Below are positions 1-10,892 of a stretch of 32,114 nucleotides of DNA, piece by piece (the stretch's first letter is position 1; each line of letters begins with the position of its first letter). The stretch comes from Ectocarpus siliculosus (Eukaryota > Sar > Phaeophyceae > Ectocarpales > Ectocarpaceae). Under the pieces are notes generated by a model that saw only the letters and a list, made by a program, of their open reading frames with translations, was not told the origin of the DNA and did not search any database. The stretch spans positions 1-32,114 of the forward strand of contig FN648822.1 of NCBI GenBank assembly GCA_000310025.1, given 5' to 3'. Position numbers and translations under genes: made by a program.

Positions 1-420
1 GGGGGGGGGGGGGGGGGGGCGCCTTCCAGCGCTCGGGGGTGGCCCCCACTTGGTTCTTTGGTTTTGGGGGTCGTCCTGGGAGTAGTTTTTCGTACTGTGC
101 CAGGGGTCCCCGCGGGTTCCTTTTTTCCTTTTTAAGAAAAAGGAAAGGCCGGGTTTTTCCAGGGGTTGGCTGACGGGGCGTGGGGAGGGCCAAGAGGGAG
201 TGGGGCCCCTCCGGGCTTTTCCGTGTTTTAAATTTTTTGAAAATCCGGGGCCCGTTGTCCATGGTTTTTTTAGGGGGGCGCTAGGGGAGTAGTTTTTTCA
301 GCCCCGGGGCGGCGGTTTTTTTTTCCCCTTGAAGTTTCCCCCGGGGAATTAGGGGGGTCAAGAGTGCTTGAGAGAGAACTTTTCCTTCAGAGCCGGTGCA
401 TGGGGGGGGGGGGGGGGTTA
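1..420. other. Low-quality homopolymer-rich contig end
   Basis: The window opens with a run of about 19 G, then alternating G-, C- and T-runs, and closes this stretch with another long G-run near 403-417. This pattern is typical of uncalled or poorly called read ends. It is mirrored at the other end of the window. No gene, repeat unit or regulatory element can be trusted here. Confidence 0.8.
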
Positions 421-2362
421 ACTAGCTGGCACGGGCAATGTCGTTTGCATGTGATCTACCATATGCAAGTGTTGCTGTAATTGGATCTTTAAGTTGGGGT
501 GGGGGCTCGATGTCAGAGATCTATCTGCGGAATGGTGGTGGGAGAAGTTCGGTGAGAGATGCCATTGGTTGTCAATGGCATGGGGGCTTTCGTGTCGCGA
601 GGTGTGCGGAGGCGTTTTTTACTTCTAGATTGTTTTTTGCTTCATGTTTTGCTTCATGTTTGGGGGAATGGAAACCACGAACTTATGCGATTGATGTAGC
701 GCCCCTCGCAATGGGCTGCTCTCTTTAAAGGTAAGCACACATGCATGGGGGGGTTGCAGATCATGTAGGCATGTAGGAAGAGGGGGGACACATCATTTCT
801 TGCTCGTCCCGCGTCGACAAGGGTGTTTGTAGCTGTTGATTGTTACTGACGGGCGTGTTCATACTCCTCATGTGTCTCCCACTCTTCCCCCACTGCTGGT
901 TTTCTCTCGTAACCCCGAAAGTGGCGGTGGCGAGGAGGTGAGTCGGTGATTTTTTTCAGGTAGTGGGCGGTGGTCATCGAAACAACGGGGGAAGGTTCGG
1001 TAGCGTCGGAGTTCAAGTGCGGAAAAGCAGGTTGCCTGAGGGCTACGACGACGTTGGCCAAGTTTCGGGCGATCTCTGTTGAGCATAACGATCTTTTTTT
1101 TATTGTGATTTTTTTTGTAGTTTTGTACAAGGCGTTGTTTTTACATGTACTACCGTAGTGTTTTTTTAATATTCTGTTGTGTTTTTGTTTCCCTTTCTTG
1201 GCGTGGGGAAGAGCGTCCGGCCGTTTGTCTCGCCCTTCTCCTCTTCTTTCTGTCGTAAAAGTACGTAACGTATTCGCATGTTTTTTCGCCCTCCACTGGT
1301 CGATTTTTCCTTTGATCGTGGTCCTTTCCAGGAATGTCTGCTTGCATCCGATTTTTCGACGTGCTGGGGTACATGTAGCTTGCGGTGCGAATTGTGGAAG
1401 GCGGAAGAAGACAACAGGCGCGTGTCCCACGGGGATGTACAGTAGTAGTAGTGAGCCAACCCCCTCGCGCTTGTGAAGTTTTCGCCTCGCGACATCTATC
1501 TGTGCAGCGTGTGGTAACTTTGCCATGGTGATGACCCTCGCTCATTAGTGCCGAGCAGTGCCAACCGCAGCGCTTCCGCCAATCAATGCACCCGACCCCC
1601 GGTCATAGGCGACCGACTGCTATTTAGTGTTTCTCTATTCGTTCGAGACAGCCGATAAGCCGCTCGAATTAGAGAAAGACCTGATCGATCGGTGTGTGCA
1701 GGAGTTGTGCCCGAGATTGAGCTGTGTTTCTTAGACCTTTTTTCTTAGTTTCTGTAAAAGTTTGAGCCTTTTTTTCTTAACCGAATTTTTTTAACTGCGG
1801 GCCCCATCTGTAGGGAAAACGCTGTGAGTCGCAGCTAGCATGTATTGATTGGTGAATGCATCTTCCAGCAGCAGATGACATATACTGTACATTCATTTTC
1901 CCTTTGATATCACGACAACATATTATCGCCATTTACCGGAGCTAGCCCTCCTCACCCCCCGCCCCCCACTTACCCTTAAAGTATTGACTACAACAGGGAA
2001 CCTTGTTGTTTGACCCTGAGGTGTACAGCAGTTTGTGATCACTAGCTGTAGTAGGCCACTTACAGTTGTTACAGCGATGATGTGCGGGCTCTAAGATCGG
2101 ATCCATCCGGGAACACACATGTGACACCTGATATATATCCGTCGCATTCGAAAACCAACCAGACTACCCCCCACCTTCTCTATGTTCTATCCTCCATGCT
2201 GTGCGCATGTGCAGATCAGACAGGTTCTCGCGTAGACCCTATCCCAACCCTACCACCAAGTTTGGGCAGGGCATGAATACAATGAACAATGAACACGTTT
2301 GCACGTTCGCACGGTCGACACCGGAAGAAACCAACCAATCAGCGACGCGCTTTGGCCGAGGT
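421..2362. other. Intergenic stretch without a recognisable gene
   Basis: No open frame here shows a recognisable domain, convincing splice pairs or protein-like composition. The overlapping frames on both strands at about 843-1545 have the arginine/threonine-rich composition of chance translations. T-rich tracts occur at 1090-1180. A copy of a dispersed repeat sits at 1711-1812, and a GTACAGCAGT motif occurs at 2023-2032. Confidence 0.6.
1711..1812 (+). repeat. Dispersed ~100-bp repeat, copy 1
   Basis: This stretch begins ccgagatt and ends gggccc..ctgta. It is clearly similar in the same orientation to 4811-4913. Both carry, in the same order, the blocks gtttcttag, a T-rich run, gtaaaag/gtgaaaag, ttgagcct, ttctcaa/ttcttaac, and a terminal gggccc. 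The family was identified by eye from these two copies only. No coding capacity or terminal inverted repeat is visible. Confidence 0.7.
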
Positions 2363-2401
2363 TGCGCCGCACCTGTCGAACCCACCTGCGCCGCACCTGT
2401 C
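2363..2401 (+). repeat. 15-bp direct repeat upstream of the TTC38-like start
   Basis: The 15-mer tgcgccgcacctgtc occurs at 2363-2377 and again at 2387-2401, a 24-bp period. It lies just 5' of the proposed start codon at 2440, in a GC-rich stretch. It could be 5' UTR or promoter sequence. Function is unknown. Confidence 0.6.
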
Positions 2402-2439
2402 TACCCGCACCTTGCACCTTGCGCGTGCGCCACCACGCG

Positions 2440-2664
2440 ATGCTCCTCTCCGGCGTTGCTAGGCGGCGATTCGCTGCGCCTGGTGCATTGCGCGCTGCCT
2501 CCGTCAGGAGATCTGTTCTCGGCAGCAGCAACAGCACTAGAGGCTGTCAAGCCGCTCCCCGCTCTGCTAGTAGGCTCGCCTCTACCCTGCCCGATGTGTG
2601 CGGCCTGCCCGTAGTCACCACCAGCTGGCAAGCCATCAAGAGCCTCGATGACGCGTATACGGAG
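2440..2664 (+). CDS. TTC38: Candidate first exon of the TTC38-like gene
   Basis: The frame from ATG 2440 starts MLLSGVARRRFAAPGALRAA, an Ala/Arg-rich leader that could be an organelle presequence. It then reads GLPVVTTSWQAIKSLDDAY, which fits the conserved N-terminal block of TTC38 proteins (G-x-x-V-x-T-x-S-x-x-A-I). A donor follows GAG at 2664 (GTGAAT); another lies after GTC at 2673 (GTGAGA). Both leave phase 0. The next recognised exon at 5293 needs two bases from the previous exon, so either a short exon is missing in between or a weaker phase-2 donor (GTATAC after 2655) is used. Assignment to this gene is moderately supported; the exact 3' boundary is not settled. Confidence 0.6.
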
Positions 2665-5600
2665 GTGAATGGTGTCGTGAGAGATGGATAGGTAGGCACA
2701 CCGACGGTAGCGGGTGTGGTATTTAGACTTGAAGTGCGTGGTATTCCTGCGCTTTGTTGCGCCGCGCAACGCCGGTATGCCAAGAGCCTACAGCAGCAGT
2801 GTGCCACAGGGTTGGCGGTGCCGCACCGTCGTGCCAATCTTCTCTCTTGTTTTGTCTGAACTGCGGTACTGTGCGCGTGTTTGTTTGTGTGGGAGAGAGG
2901 TCCAGAGAGAGAGAGAGAGAGCCAGACAGCCAGACAACCAGACAGACAAGCCACAGACAAACAGCAGGTTGCTGTACAGCAGTAGTACTGCTGTAGACAG
3001 ACTACTGCTGTCTCTTTGTGTTGTACTCACACACTCCTTCATGCGACCAGACGTACACACCTATCAACACTCCTCGCCCGTTTCGGTGGTTCGACTTCTC
3101 CGCATCAATGGGTGAGGTTGACAGGAGTCCCGAAAGAAGACTCGACTTGTAGAGAGTCATCGATGTGGTACTTACTCTACAGAACGGGACCGGAGATGAG
3201 AAACGTCAAAATCGGGTCGAGCCTCAACATCATTTTTTTGGCAGACGCCCCAGCCGAAGTCGGCCCAATTTCTTAAAACAGATTTATCATCCCTTTGTGC
3301 TGTCGCATCCTGCTGATGCTCTTAGTTTCTTGTTTTCTTATTTCTGGCGAAGAAAACAACACACCAATACAGCAGGAGTGGCTGGTGGGTATACACACGT
3401 GTTGCCCCCTATAGGAAATTGAAAAAAAGTACGGACAAAAAATCACGCCGCAGGTTTCAGCGGGGCAATTTTGTTTCATCCCCTCCCCAGATTGGACAAG
3501 GCTGAGCCCAGTTCTTTCACCACCTCGTGCTCCTCACACAGACCTCGGCGTGCCACCAAAGTACACGGGCACCTCAAGCAGATCATACCTTCCACCGGAA
3601 AGCTGTTTTCATCCTTTGATTTTGCTTTGGACGCGAGAAATGCCTCACGATCACATCTGAGTTGAACCAGCTTTCTGCTGCTGCGCGCAACCTTTTCAGC
3701 TCTTGGGAGCCAACTTTCACCGAAGTTTGCTGAAACACTGCGGTCCCCCGATTCGGCCGATACTTGGCCTATCGTAGAGATATAAGACCATAGAACGAAT
3801 CCATGATGTGCACGATTAGGGATCTCCACTACAGCGTCCGCGGTTGGCCTGCGAAAGTCGGCCCAAATTCAAGTCTAAACTCCAGTAGTCAGCAGAAGTG
3901 GCTTCCAGAACGATCATGCGTCTACCTCCGAAAACATATAGAAATCCAAGCCATGGAAGCACGCACCGGACTTTCAACGCCGTTTGCAGAAGACCTAACC
4001 CCAACCAAACCTCACAGAAATTGGGGGGTGTGCGTCTCTATGTGTGGGCAAGGCATATCGGATGTGCACGATTAGGGATCAGCACTACAACGAGAGGTAT
4101 AGCAGAATAAATTAAGGAATAATAAAAACACACACAGAAAGACTACCCATTCGAATAGCTCAAAACTCTATGCGGAGGGACCGCCAGGGGATGTGATTCC
4201 AGGATTTGTATTGTCTGCATATAAAAAAAATATGGTAATTTTTCCATAGGGGGCAACACGTGTGTAGCGCAGCCCGCGGCGGCGCGGGGGCGCGGGGGGC
4301 GCCGCGAAACTAACCCCTCCCCCTCGCTACCAATAAAGGGGCCCGAATTGCAAACCGAAGGTAGTTAAATTGAATGATTGGAAATTCTAAGGTGTGTGCT
4401 ATGTTGGGGTATGTATGGTCGTGCCGAACGTACAGCAGTCGAAGATTTGAGTGATGGTCCTATGACGCCGTTGAGCTCTGGGCGACCCGGTTGTGGCCTC
4501 TCAAGGCTGGACGGATGCGGTATAAACTGTCTAAACGCCCATCAACCAATGTTTCATTGTGTACGCATGTTTGTTTCTGTGCTGTTGCAGCACTCGTGAG
4601 ATGGCCATTGCTTCTTCCGTGAGATGTCACTATTTTCCTATTTTCTAGCAGTGCGTCCGACGATGAGCTAGGTAGGGGGTGGGAGCATGGCAGCAGCAGC
4701 ATCAGCGGGACGTTTCTTATTGGACACGCTCCCCCAGCAACCCCTTGTTTCTTATATCTGGGGGGTATCGCACGATCATGTTGCTTGTTGGGACGTTTCT
4801 TATCTTATGGCCGAGATTTAGCTGAGTTTCTTAGCCCTGTTTTCTTATTTTTCGTGAAAAGTTGAGCCTCATTTTCTCAACACATTTTTTGTTAATTGTG
4901 GGCCCGTTCTGTATGCATACCTCTGCAATGCCATCTGTCTGGGCAGTCTGCAGCGCTCTCTTGGCTGCGAAGAAGCCAAGCTTTGAAAATCGCCCCAGGG
5001 TGTGGTAGTATCTTGTGGGGTATAGGTTTAACCCGTTTCGAAAGGTTTGCGTGGAAAATGATTCAACGACAGAGACCCATACAATTGAAAACCGCCCCCT
5101 CAAGGTCAATACAGTCTAACGACTACGGCATGCGTTTTCGTGCGTACGAGCACCACCCAGTAGATCGTCACGGTCAGAAGAAGGCACTGGGCTGAGAGAT
5201 CGGAATGGTTGTTCATGTGAATTGACAATTCATTACAACAATATCCCGTCACCCCCCCCCCAAAAAAAAAAACAAAAGTACGCCAATCTCAGCGGAGACC
5301 CGTTCCTGCGGACCCAGGAGGCCCTCGAGCACGACTCCTCTTGCGTCATGGCGCACTGCTTCCGCGGGCTGCTCGCCGCCCTCAGCCAATCAGACCCCGA
5401 CGCCGTCGCCGGGTGCCTCGCTGCCGCGGAGAGGGGGCTGCAGCTTCAGGGGATTGACGTTGGCGACGGTGACGATGCCGCCCGTGCCAAGGAGGGGGAG
5501 AGAGAACGGGTGTTCGCCGCTACTCTGAGGGCGTGGTGCGGTGGACGCTGGCGCGAGGTAGGTACATATATCAATTTGGTTTTGTGTGTGTGTTTTTTTT

Positions 5601-7670
5601 TTTTTTTTTTGCATCAACCGCGGGGAACCGGCTGACCAACTGAAATACGTCAGTCTCAGTGCGGTTGAAAGCAGAGAATGCTTCTGGACCCGGTGTGCGT
5701 TTTAGGTCGGCACCGAACGATACATCCGGCGGACCAATGGAAAGACGTACAACAGTACAGCAGTACGGCGGTAGTGTCGACGGGACAGAACAAACTCGAC
5801 AATGCTTGCAAATCCACAGGACCCTTGGAGTAGAAAAGTGGGTGTGTACAAGTATTTTCTTCCGTTAACATCACCCCGCCCAAACCGGCTCGCCGACGCA
5901 GAGCCGTCAGTCTCGCTACGGCTCAAAATCCAAAATGTGTGTAGGTGACATGCGTTTCTTTGAAATAGTATCGACCGCGCTAAACCGACTGAGAGATGAC
6001 GCCAGTGCGCGTGTGCGCTCGCGAGCATGTCGGCAACTGCATGTACTATCACGGACGACGTGCTCAAGAGGGGTGAGCGTTTGAACGGTGGTTGCGAGAC
6101 GAGGGGCATGGACGAAAAAATACCGGAGTGTTGGCGGCTACGCTTTTGGCCTTTTCTAACTCATGATGCCGCGAAGAGGCCCGGCGTTTTATGCTGTCGT
6201 CGTGGGCGCGGGTGTAGGTGTGTTTATCTGTGCGTGTGCGCGCGCGTAGCTTAGCGATCCTCTTCGAAAACCAAGGTTGCCTCCGCCCATGCGGGGTGCA
6301 GGACTAGCCTTTGACTGACGATTACATCTCCACCGCCCGTTCCGTCCTCACCATCCACTGCTGCAGCTACGGTACAACCCTCATCCCCCCTCCGTTAGAA
6401 ATTTGTTGGCGTAATTCTGAGTTCGTAGCCCCCCCTGGCAGCGTCGTTGTTCTCAACGTCAAAGGGAGAAAAACACGACCAGCATTCGCCCCCCTCTGAT
6501 CCATGTTGTCTCGCCCCCTCCCCGATATTTTTCCATCCCAGATGGAGGAAACGGCTGTTGCAGCGTTGACTCATGGTTCCTTAACCTTGTACCATGTATC
6601 TTGTGGCCTTTCCTGCAGGGAGCGCTGCACCTGGAGACGTGGCTCATGTCGGCGCCGGTGGACCTGCCGGCGCTAAAGCTGTCGCAGGACGCTCACCTCA
6701 CCCTGGGCGATAGCGCCAACATGAGAGACTGCGTCGGAAGGGTGCTCCCCTTCTGGTCTGACGGTGGGCTCTCGTCCTCCTCCTGCTGGACTAGAGAGGC
6801 GTTGTTCTCGCTCTCGCCGCGAGAGGGTGTTGCGCTTGTACTTGTATTGTATTGTATTTAAAGTGTAGTACCCCGTGTAGTCTAAGCTAATTCCAGAGCG
6901 CAAAATGCAACGACGGGCCGCCTACATGGCCTGTCTCAACTCACATGGCCCTTCGAACGCTCCCGCTACTCTCACTTAGTCTTGCCATGATTGGGGATGC
7001 TCGGCAGAGTTCTGATCTACGGGGGGAGGTTACGTGGATGATGATATGGGTATGATGGACGTCCCTCGTGAGGATCGTCTTGCCACCCGCATGTCTTGTC
7101 ACTCGGTAACGAAACATGATCTTGGGTCAAGCTTCTCGCTCTTCGGCCTCTGACGAAGCTGCTGCACACAAATACGCGCTTGTGCTTGCATCGAAGTGCG
7201 GTGCCCCGTGTTGTCTTAAGCTTTACCCAGAGCGCAAGATGCAACGACGTGCCGCCTACATTGGCTGCCTCGATTCACACGACCCTTCGAACACCACCAC
7301 CACTCGTACTGCTCCCCCCCCTCCTACCGGTCTGTGAACGTCCGTTTGTCTCTCCCTCCTGTCGCCGCCAGCGACTTTCGGCTACGGAAACGTGCTGGGC
7401 ATGCACGCTTTCGGGCTAGTGGAGAACGGCGCCTACGCGTTGGCGGAGGAGCGGGCGGACATGGCCCTGGCGATTCAGAGGACGGACATCTGGGCGGTGC
7501 ACGCCATGGCGCACGTTTTCGAAATGGAGGTGGGACAAAGTTTGTTGTTTTGTTTCCTTCCGGGCAACGCCGGCAGCAACACCATCGTGACGAGACCAAA
7601 CACGATTTGACGAGAACCGCAACGAGCACAAACCAAGGGTACCAATGCCAACAGCAGCTAGAACCAAACG

Positions 7671-7723
<53 letters not shown>

Positions 7724-10700
7724 CCACAACAGCTGACGGTCAACAACAACAATACTATTTATCAACGACAAAACCCACAAAAACCGAGGTTACCAACGGC
7801 AACGACCACAACCACAACAGCAACTCCTTCCGAACTACTACACCAGGCCAGGGCGAGCGAGGGCTGCTCGTTTCTAACGGAGTGCAGGGACAAGTGGGAG
7901 GACACGGAGGGGCCGCTGCAGCAGCACATGGCCTGGCACCTCGGGCTGTTCTCCTTGGAGAGGGGCCAGGAAGCGCGAGCGACGAGGGTGTTCGATACGC
8001 TTCTGGCACCCCCAAGAGTAAGTCGAGTTGACTAAAGCGTACAGCAGTATGCTCTGCGCGAGCAAGCCAGGGGTTTAGAAAAACGGAAGAGGTAATGATT
8101 TCGTACTCGTGCGTGTTGAATTTCGCGGAGCACTCTGTTGATGTGAGGGAGAGGTCAGTATAACTTCCGCGAAAAACTCGAGGCAAGTTAAGTATATAAT
8201 ATAGCCAAACGCTTACCAGGTACGGAGAGGAGAAGCGCGCATTCATGCATGGGGATGAATGCGTTTGCCGCGAAGTTGATGCTCCAAGATTTTTTTCGAC
8301 AAGGCAGCACAAGTACCTGGACACAAGGAGGGTTCTCTAGCTCTTCTCTGTTCCGCCGCCGTGTACATTGCCAGGAACTGCTGTGCATAGGTTACGGGTA
8401 CACTATTCAGTACTCTTTCTTTTCTTTGCCCGTAGTCTACCTTTGTTCCTTGGCCAGAGTCTACTGTACACGCACAGAGGCATCTGCATCCTTACAAACT
8501 GCTTCCGTTTCTCGCCCCTGCCCAACAACCGACTTCACTGCGACATGCTGTGCACCCTCCCCCCCCCCCTCCGTCACCGATTTGGGCAATGGATGTCGCA
8601 GGAGGGGGGTACGCTGGACGGGGCGCTTCTGCTCCCGCCCCCCGCCCCTTTCGCGTTGACGGACGCCTCAAGCCTACTGTGGAGGATGGATTTGTTGGGA
8701 GTGGAGACCGGGGCTTCGAGATGGCGCGGTGTCGCGGAGGTATGCATACGTGTATCGTGTGCGGCTTGTGTCTTGTGGGTGTTAGTTATGTTTTGTCCCG
8801 ATGTCGGGCCGCGCAAACGTCTTTCGGTGTGGGAGAACATGTCAATCTCACCGGGAAGAAGTAAAGAAAGGCTTTCTGTGCGTCGACCCGGGATGAGTAG
8901 GATAATGGGTTGTATGGTGGGAGAGCTGGATTGGATTTCTCACGGCAGAGTTTCGACGGTTGGCGCGAGGAACTGGGAATAGACGGGAAGCGACGGCAGT
9001 CGTAGAAGGCCATGGCAATGCCGCGCGAGGAGAAGGGTTGGCGGAGAGATTTCTCGCAGTATCGTCAGGTTTTCTCTTTTGTTGCCCCCCGCCATTGACT
9101 TCATATTACGAAACCCCACAAAGAGGCTTTTGCGTCAAACTCCCGACTACCCCCTTTCGGCCACAACGCGCGCTGTCCGTGTCGGAACGGCATCGATTTT
9201 GCAGGCTTGGCTCCAGTACCAGCACGCGCGACACCTCTCCACGTTCCACGACCTCCACGCCCTGATGGCGTTCGCGGCCATGGCCAACGGCGTTGAAGAC
9301 GATGCTGAGGCGGAGTACTGGGAGTCCAGGACCCGGGAACTACTAGAGTCCATGGGAGAGTATGTCAAGAGCGGAGGAGAAGCCCCTGCGGCGGCAAGGC
9401 GACGACGACAACCACCAGCGCCAGCAGGTGGCTCGGAGCCAACACCAGCGTCCACAGCAGCAACGCCGACTGCGGCGCCCGTTGAACTCCACGCGTTCCC
9501 GGTCAGCCGAAACCGTGGCGTTGGGGGGGACGCGGATGAGGGGGGCGTGGAGGGTCCCCCGGACAACTTATGGGTGGCGGAGCACGTTGGCCTGCCGTTG
9601 TGCCGCGCGATGGCTGCGTACCGGGGGGTGAGCGATGATGGGCGCTACCGTTACTGAAACGCTCGTTCTATTATAACACCCTTTTCACGTTGCATGCGCA
9701 GCGTTGTATGAAGAGACAGAATCACGGCCGTTGTTCGTTTTCAGTGCTCGTTCTCGCCTTGCCGATACCCTCCGTAGCATGCGACGGAGGTGTGTCTCAC
9801 CGCTGCTGCTTGATGTCACCGAGGTGCAAGGGGTGCGCTGTTTCCTGGGGCCCTGGCTGAACAACAATTATTTCCAATCCACCCGACACTGCATAACAAA
9901 CAGAACCTGCAGACGCGGCACACGAGCTTTTGCGCCTGTTGTAAAAGCCACCCGGTTCTTGATGTTCGCAGTGTGACGAGTTTGCTGACGAATACATCCG
10001 GAGGGGTGAACAAGCGACATGCGGCGGTGTCGCTCCTGTTGCTCCTACTGCCGAGAACCCGTTCCCGCTGAACCGCAACAAGTGTCACCCGACAAAGATC
10101 ATCTCATAACTGACAAGACTCGCAGCTTGCCCAAACTAACGCCCCGCAGCAAAACCTGCCCCCGATCTCTCACTCTTCACCTAGATCACCACCACTCCCT
10201 ACCTCGATCATACAACCGTTTTTGTGACGCAGGGCGAGTTTGACGAGGCGGTATCGCTGCTGCTGCCCCTGCGGTATCACCTCGACGCCATCGGTGGCAG
10301 CAAGGCCCAGCAGGATGTGGTGCACCTAACCCTTCTAGACGCGGCCTTGCGGCTCCCAGAGAAGGTGCGGTGTGACTCCACATCGCTCGTTTTATTTTCT
10401 ATCTGCTGTCTCTGTCTCTGTCTGCACCTATCTGTCTCTACCTATCTCTGTCTCATCTCTGGCTCTTAAGCCCGTAAATACCCCACTACTGCGATCATGC
10501 ACAAGAAAGTCGCGCAGCCAGCCAGCCTGTCAGCCATTTGTAGCCCGCCCGTCACGTCAAAGTCATCGATCGTGATCCGCGGTCAACCGCAGCCTCGAGA
10601 CAAGAGTCAAGGTACCTACCGTGTCACCGGTGTTTTACTACTGGGTGGGTGGTCACATCGGATGGAGCTCGCACCACGGATCACGCCCACCCCACCCCCA

Positions 10701-10892
10701 CCATCCTTTTCTCAGGCCACGGTAGCGAGAACGCTGGTGTGCGAGCGTCGACTGCAGCGGCCCACGAGCGGGCGAGCCTGGGAGGCGTTCGCCACGGTGA
10801 TGGAGAGGGACGGTGACATGCGCCAAGCCTTCGAGGCCCGAAAGCTGTCGTTCGAGTTCGGCATCGGCCAGGGCGGGGTCGGCGCAAACTAA
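2440..10892 (+). CDS. TTC38: TTC38-like tetratricopeptide repeat protein, nine recognised exons
   Basis: Eukaryotic TTC38 family: TPR-type alpha-solenoid proteins conserved from plants to animals, with no established biochemical role. Exons seen: 2440-2664 (see separate entry), 5293-5557, 6619-6763, 7372-7529, 7847-8017, 8602-8739, 9205-9627, 10233-10364 and 10716-10892 (TAA). All internal introns are GT-AG, and phases agree from exon 2 onward (0, 1, then 0). Family blocks seen in order include VMAHCFRGLLAAL, LKLSQDAHLTLG followed by MRDCVGRVLPFW, GMHAFGLVENG, DIWAVHAMAHVFEME, FHDLHALMAFAAMA, VGLPLCRAM, and LLLPLRYHLDAIGGSKAQQD near the C-terminus. Exons 2-9 encode about 536 residues, longer than human TTC38, partly because of an Ala/Pro/Arg-rich insert in the 423-nt exon. 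It converges on the protease gene. Low-complexity and transposon-like sequence is confined to introns. Confidence 0.88.
2890..3012. repeat. Simple-sequence tract and CAG/CTG palindrome cluster
   Basis: A (GA)n run at about 2904-2920 passes into degenerate CAGA/CAGC units to about 2965. It is followed at 2975-2995 by tacagcag / tagta / ctgctgta, a perfect 8-bp inverted repeat with a 5-nt loop. It lies in intron 1 of the TTC38-like gene. Confidence 0.75.
3392..4266. mobile_element. MITE-like non-autonomous DNA element in TTC38 intron 1
   Basis: A perfect 21-bp inverted repeat bounds this 875-bp stretch: tacacacgtgttgccccctat at 3392-3412 and its exact complement at 4246-4266. Similarity continues weakly inward (gg-aaa-tt). 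The arms begin and end with TA, so a TA target duplication of the Tc1/mariner or PIF kind is possible; outer flanks show no longer duplication. There is no transposase frame inside. The interior carries a 20-nt direct repeat (3805-3824 and 4061-4080). Inferred to be a MITE; the superfamily is not determinable by eye. Confidence 0.7.
3805..4080 (+). repeat. 20-nt direct repeat inside the MITE-like element
   Basis: The 20-mer gatgtgcacgattagggatc occurs at 3805-3824 and 4061-4080. Similarity continues downstream (ccactacagcg versus gcactacaacg). It may be a subterminal repeat of the element or an internal duplication. Confidence 0.75.
4811..4913 (+). repeat. Dispersed ~100-bp repeat, copy 2
   Basis: Second copy of the repeat at 1711-1812, in the same orientation, here inside TTC38 intron 1. 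Shared blocks run from ccgagatt through gtttcttag, aaaagttgagcct and a terminal gggcccg..ctgta. Just upstream, the 14-mer gggacgtttcttat occurs twice (about 4708 and 4790). Confidence 0.7.
6861..7308 (+). repeat. Duplicated ~115-bp segment in a TTC38 intron
   Basis: 6861-6973 and 7194-7308 are diverged copies in the same orientation. Both contain ccccgtgt, then gtctaagct/gtcttaagct, then agagcgcaa.atgcaacgac, gccgcctaca and cccttcgaac. The second copy has an open frame (KCGAPCCLKLYPERKMQR...) that the first does not share in full, so it may be a fragment of an unrecognised repeat gene. Both lie in the intron between 6763 and 7372. Confidence 0.65.
7671..7723 (+). repeat. (CAA)n microsatellite
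   Basis: An almost uninterrupted CAA/ACA/AAC tract of about 53 bases lies in the TTC38 intron between 7529 and 7847. In one frame it reads as polyglutamine, but it falls outside the exons that match the TTC38 family. Confidence 0.9.

Noticed and set aside
843-1545. Overlapping - strand frames of 227, 131 and 109 codons
   Set aside because: Three overlapping frames have similar low-information Arg/Thr/Lys composition. There is no domain and no splice support.
7334-8035. 233-codon + frame with a polyglutamine tract
   Set aside because: The Gln run is the intronic (CAA)n repeat. Only 7847-8017 matches TTC38, and the upstream part falls in an intron.
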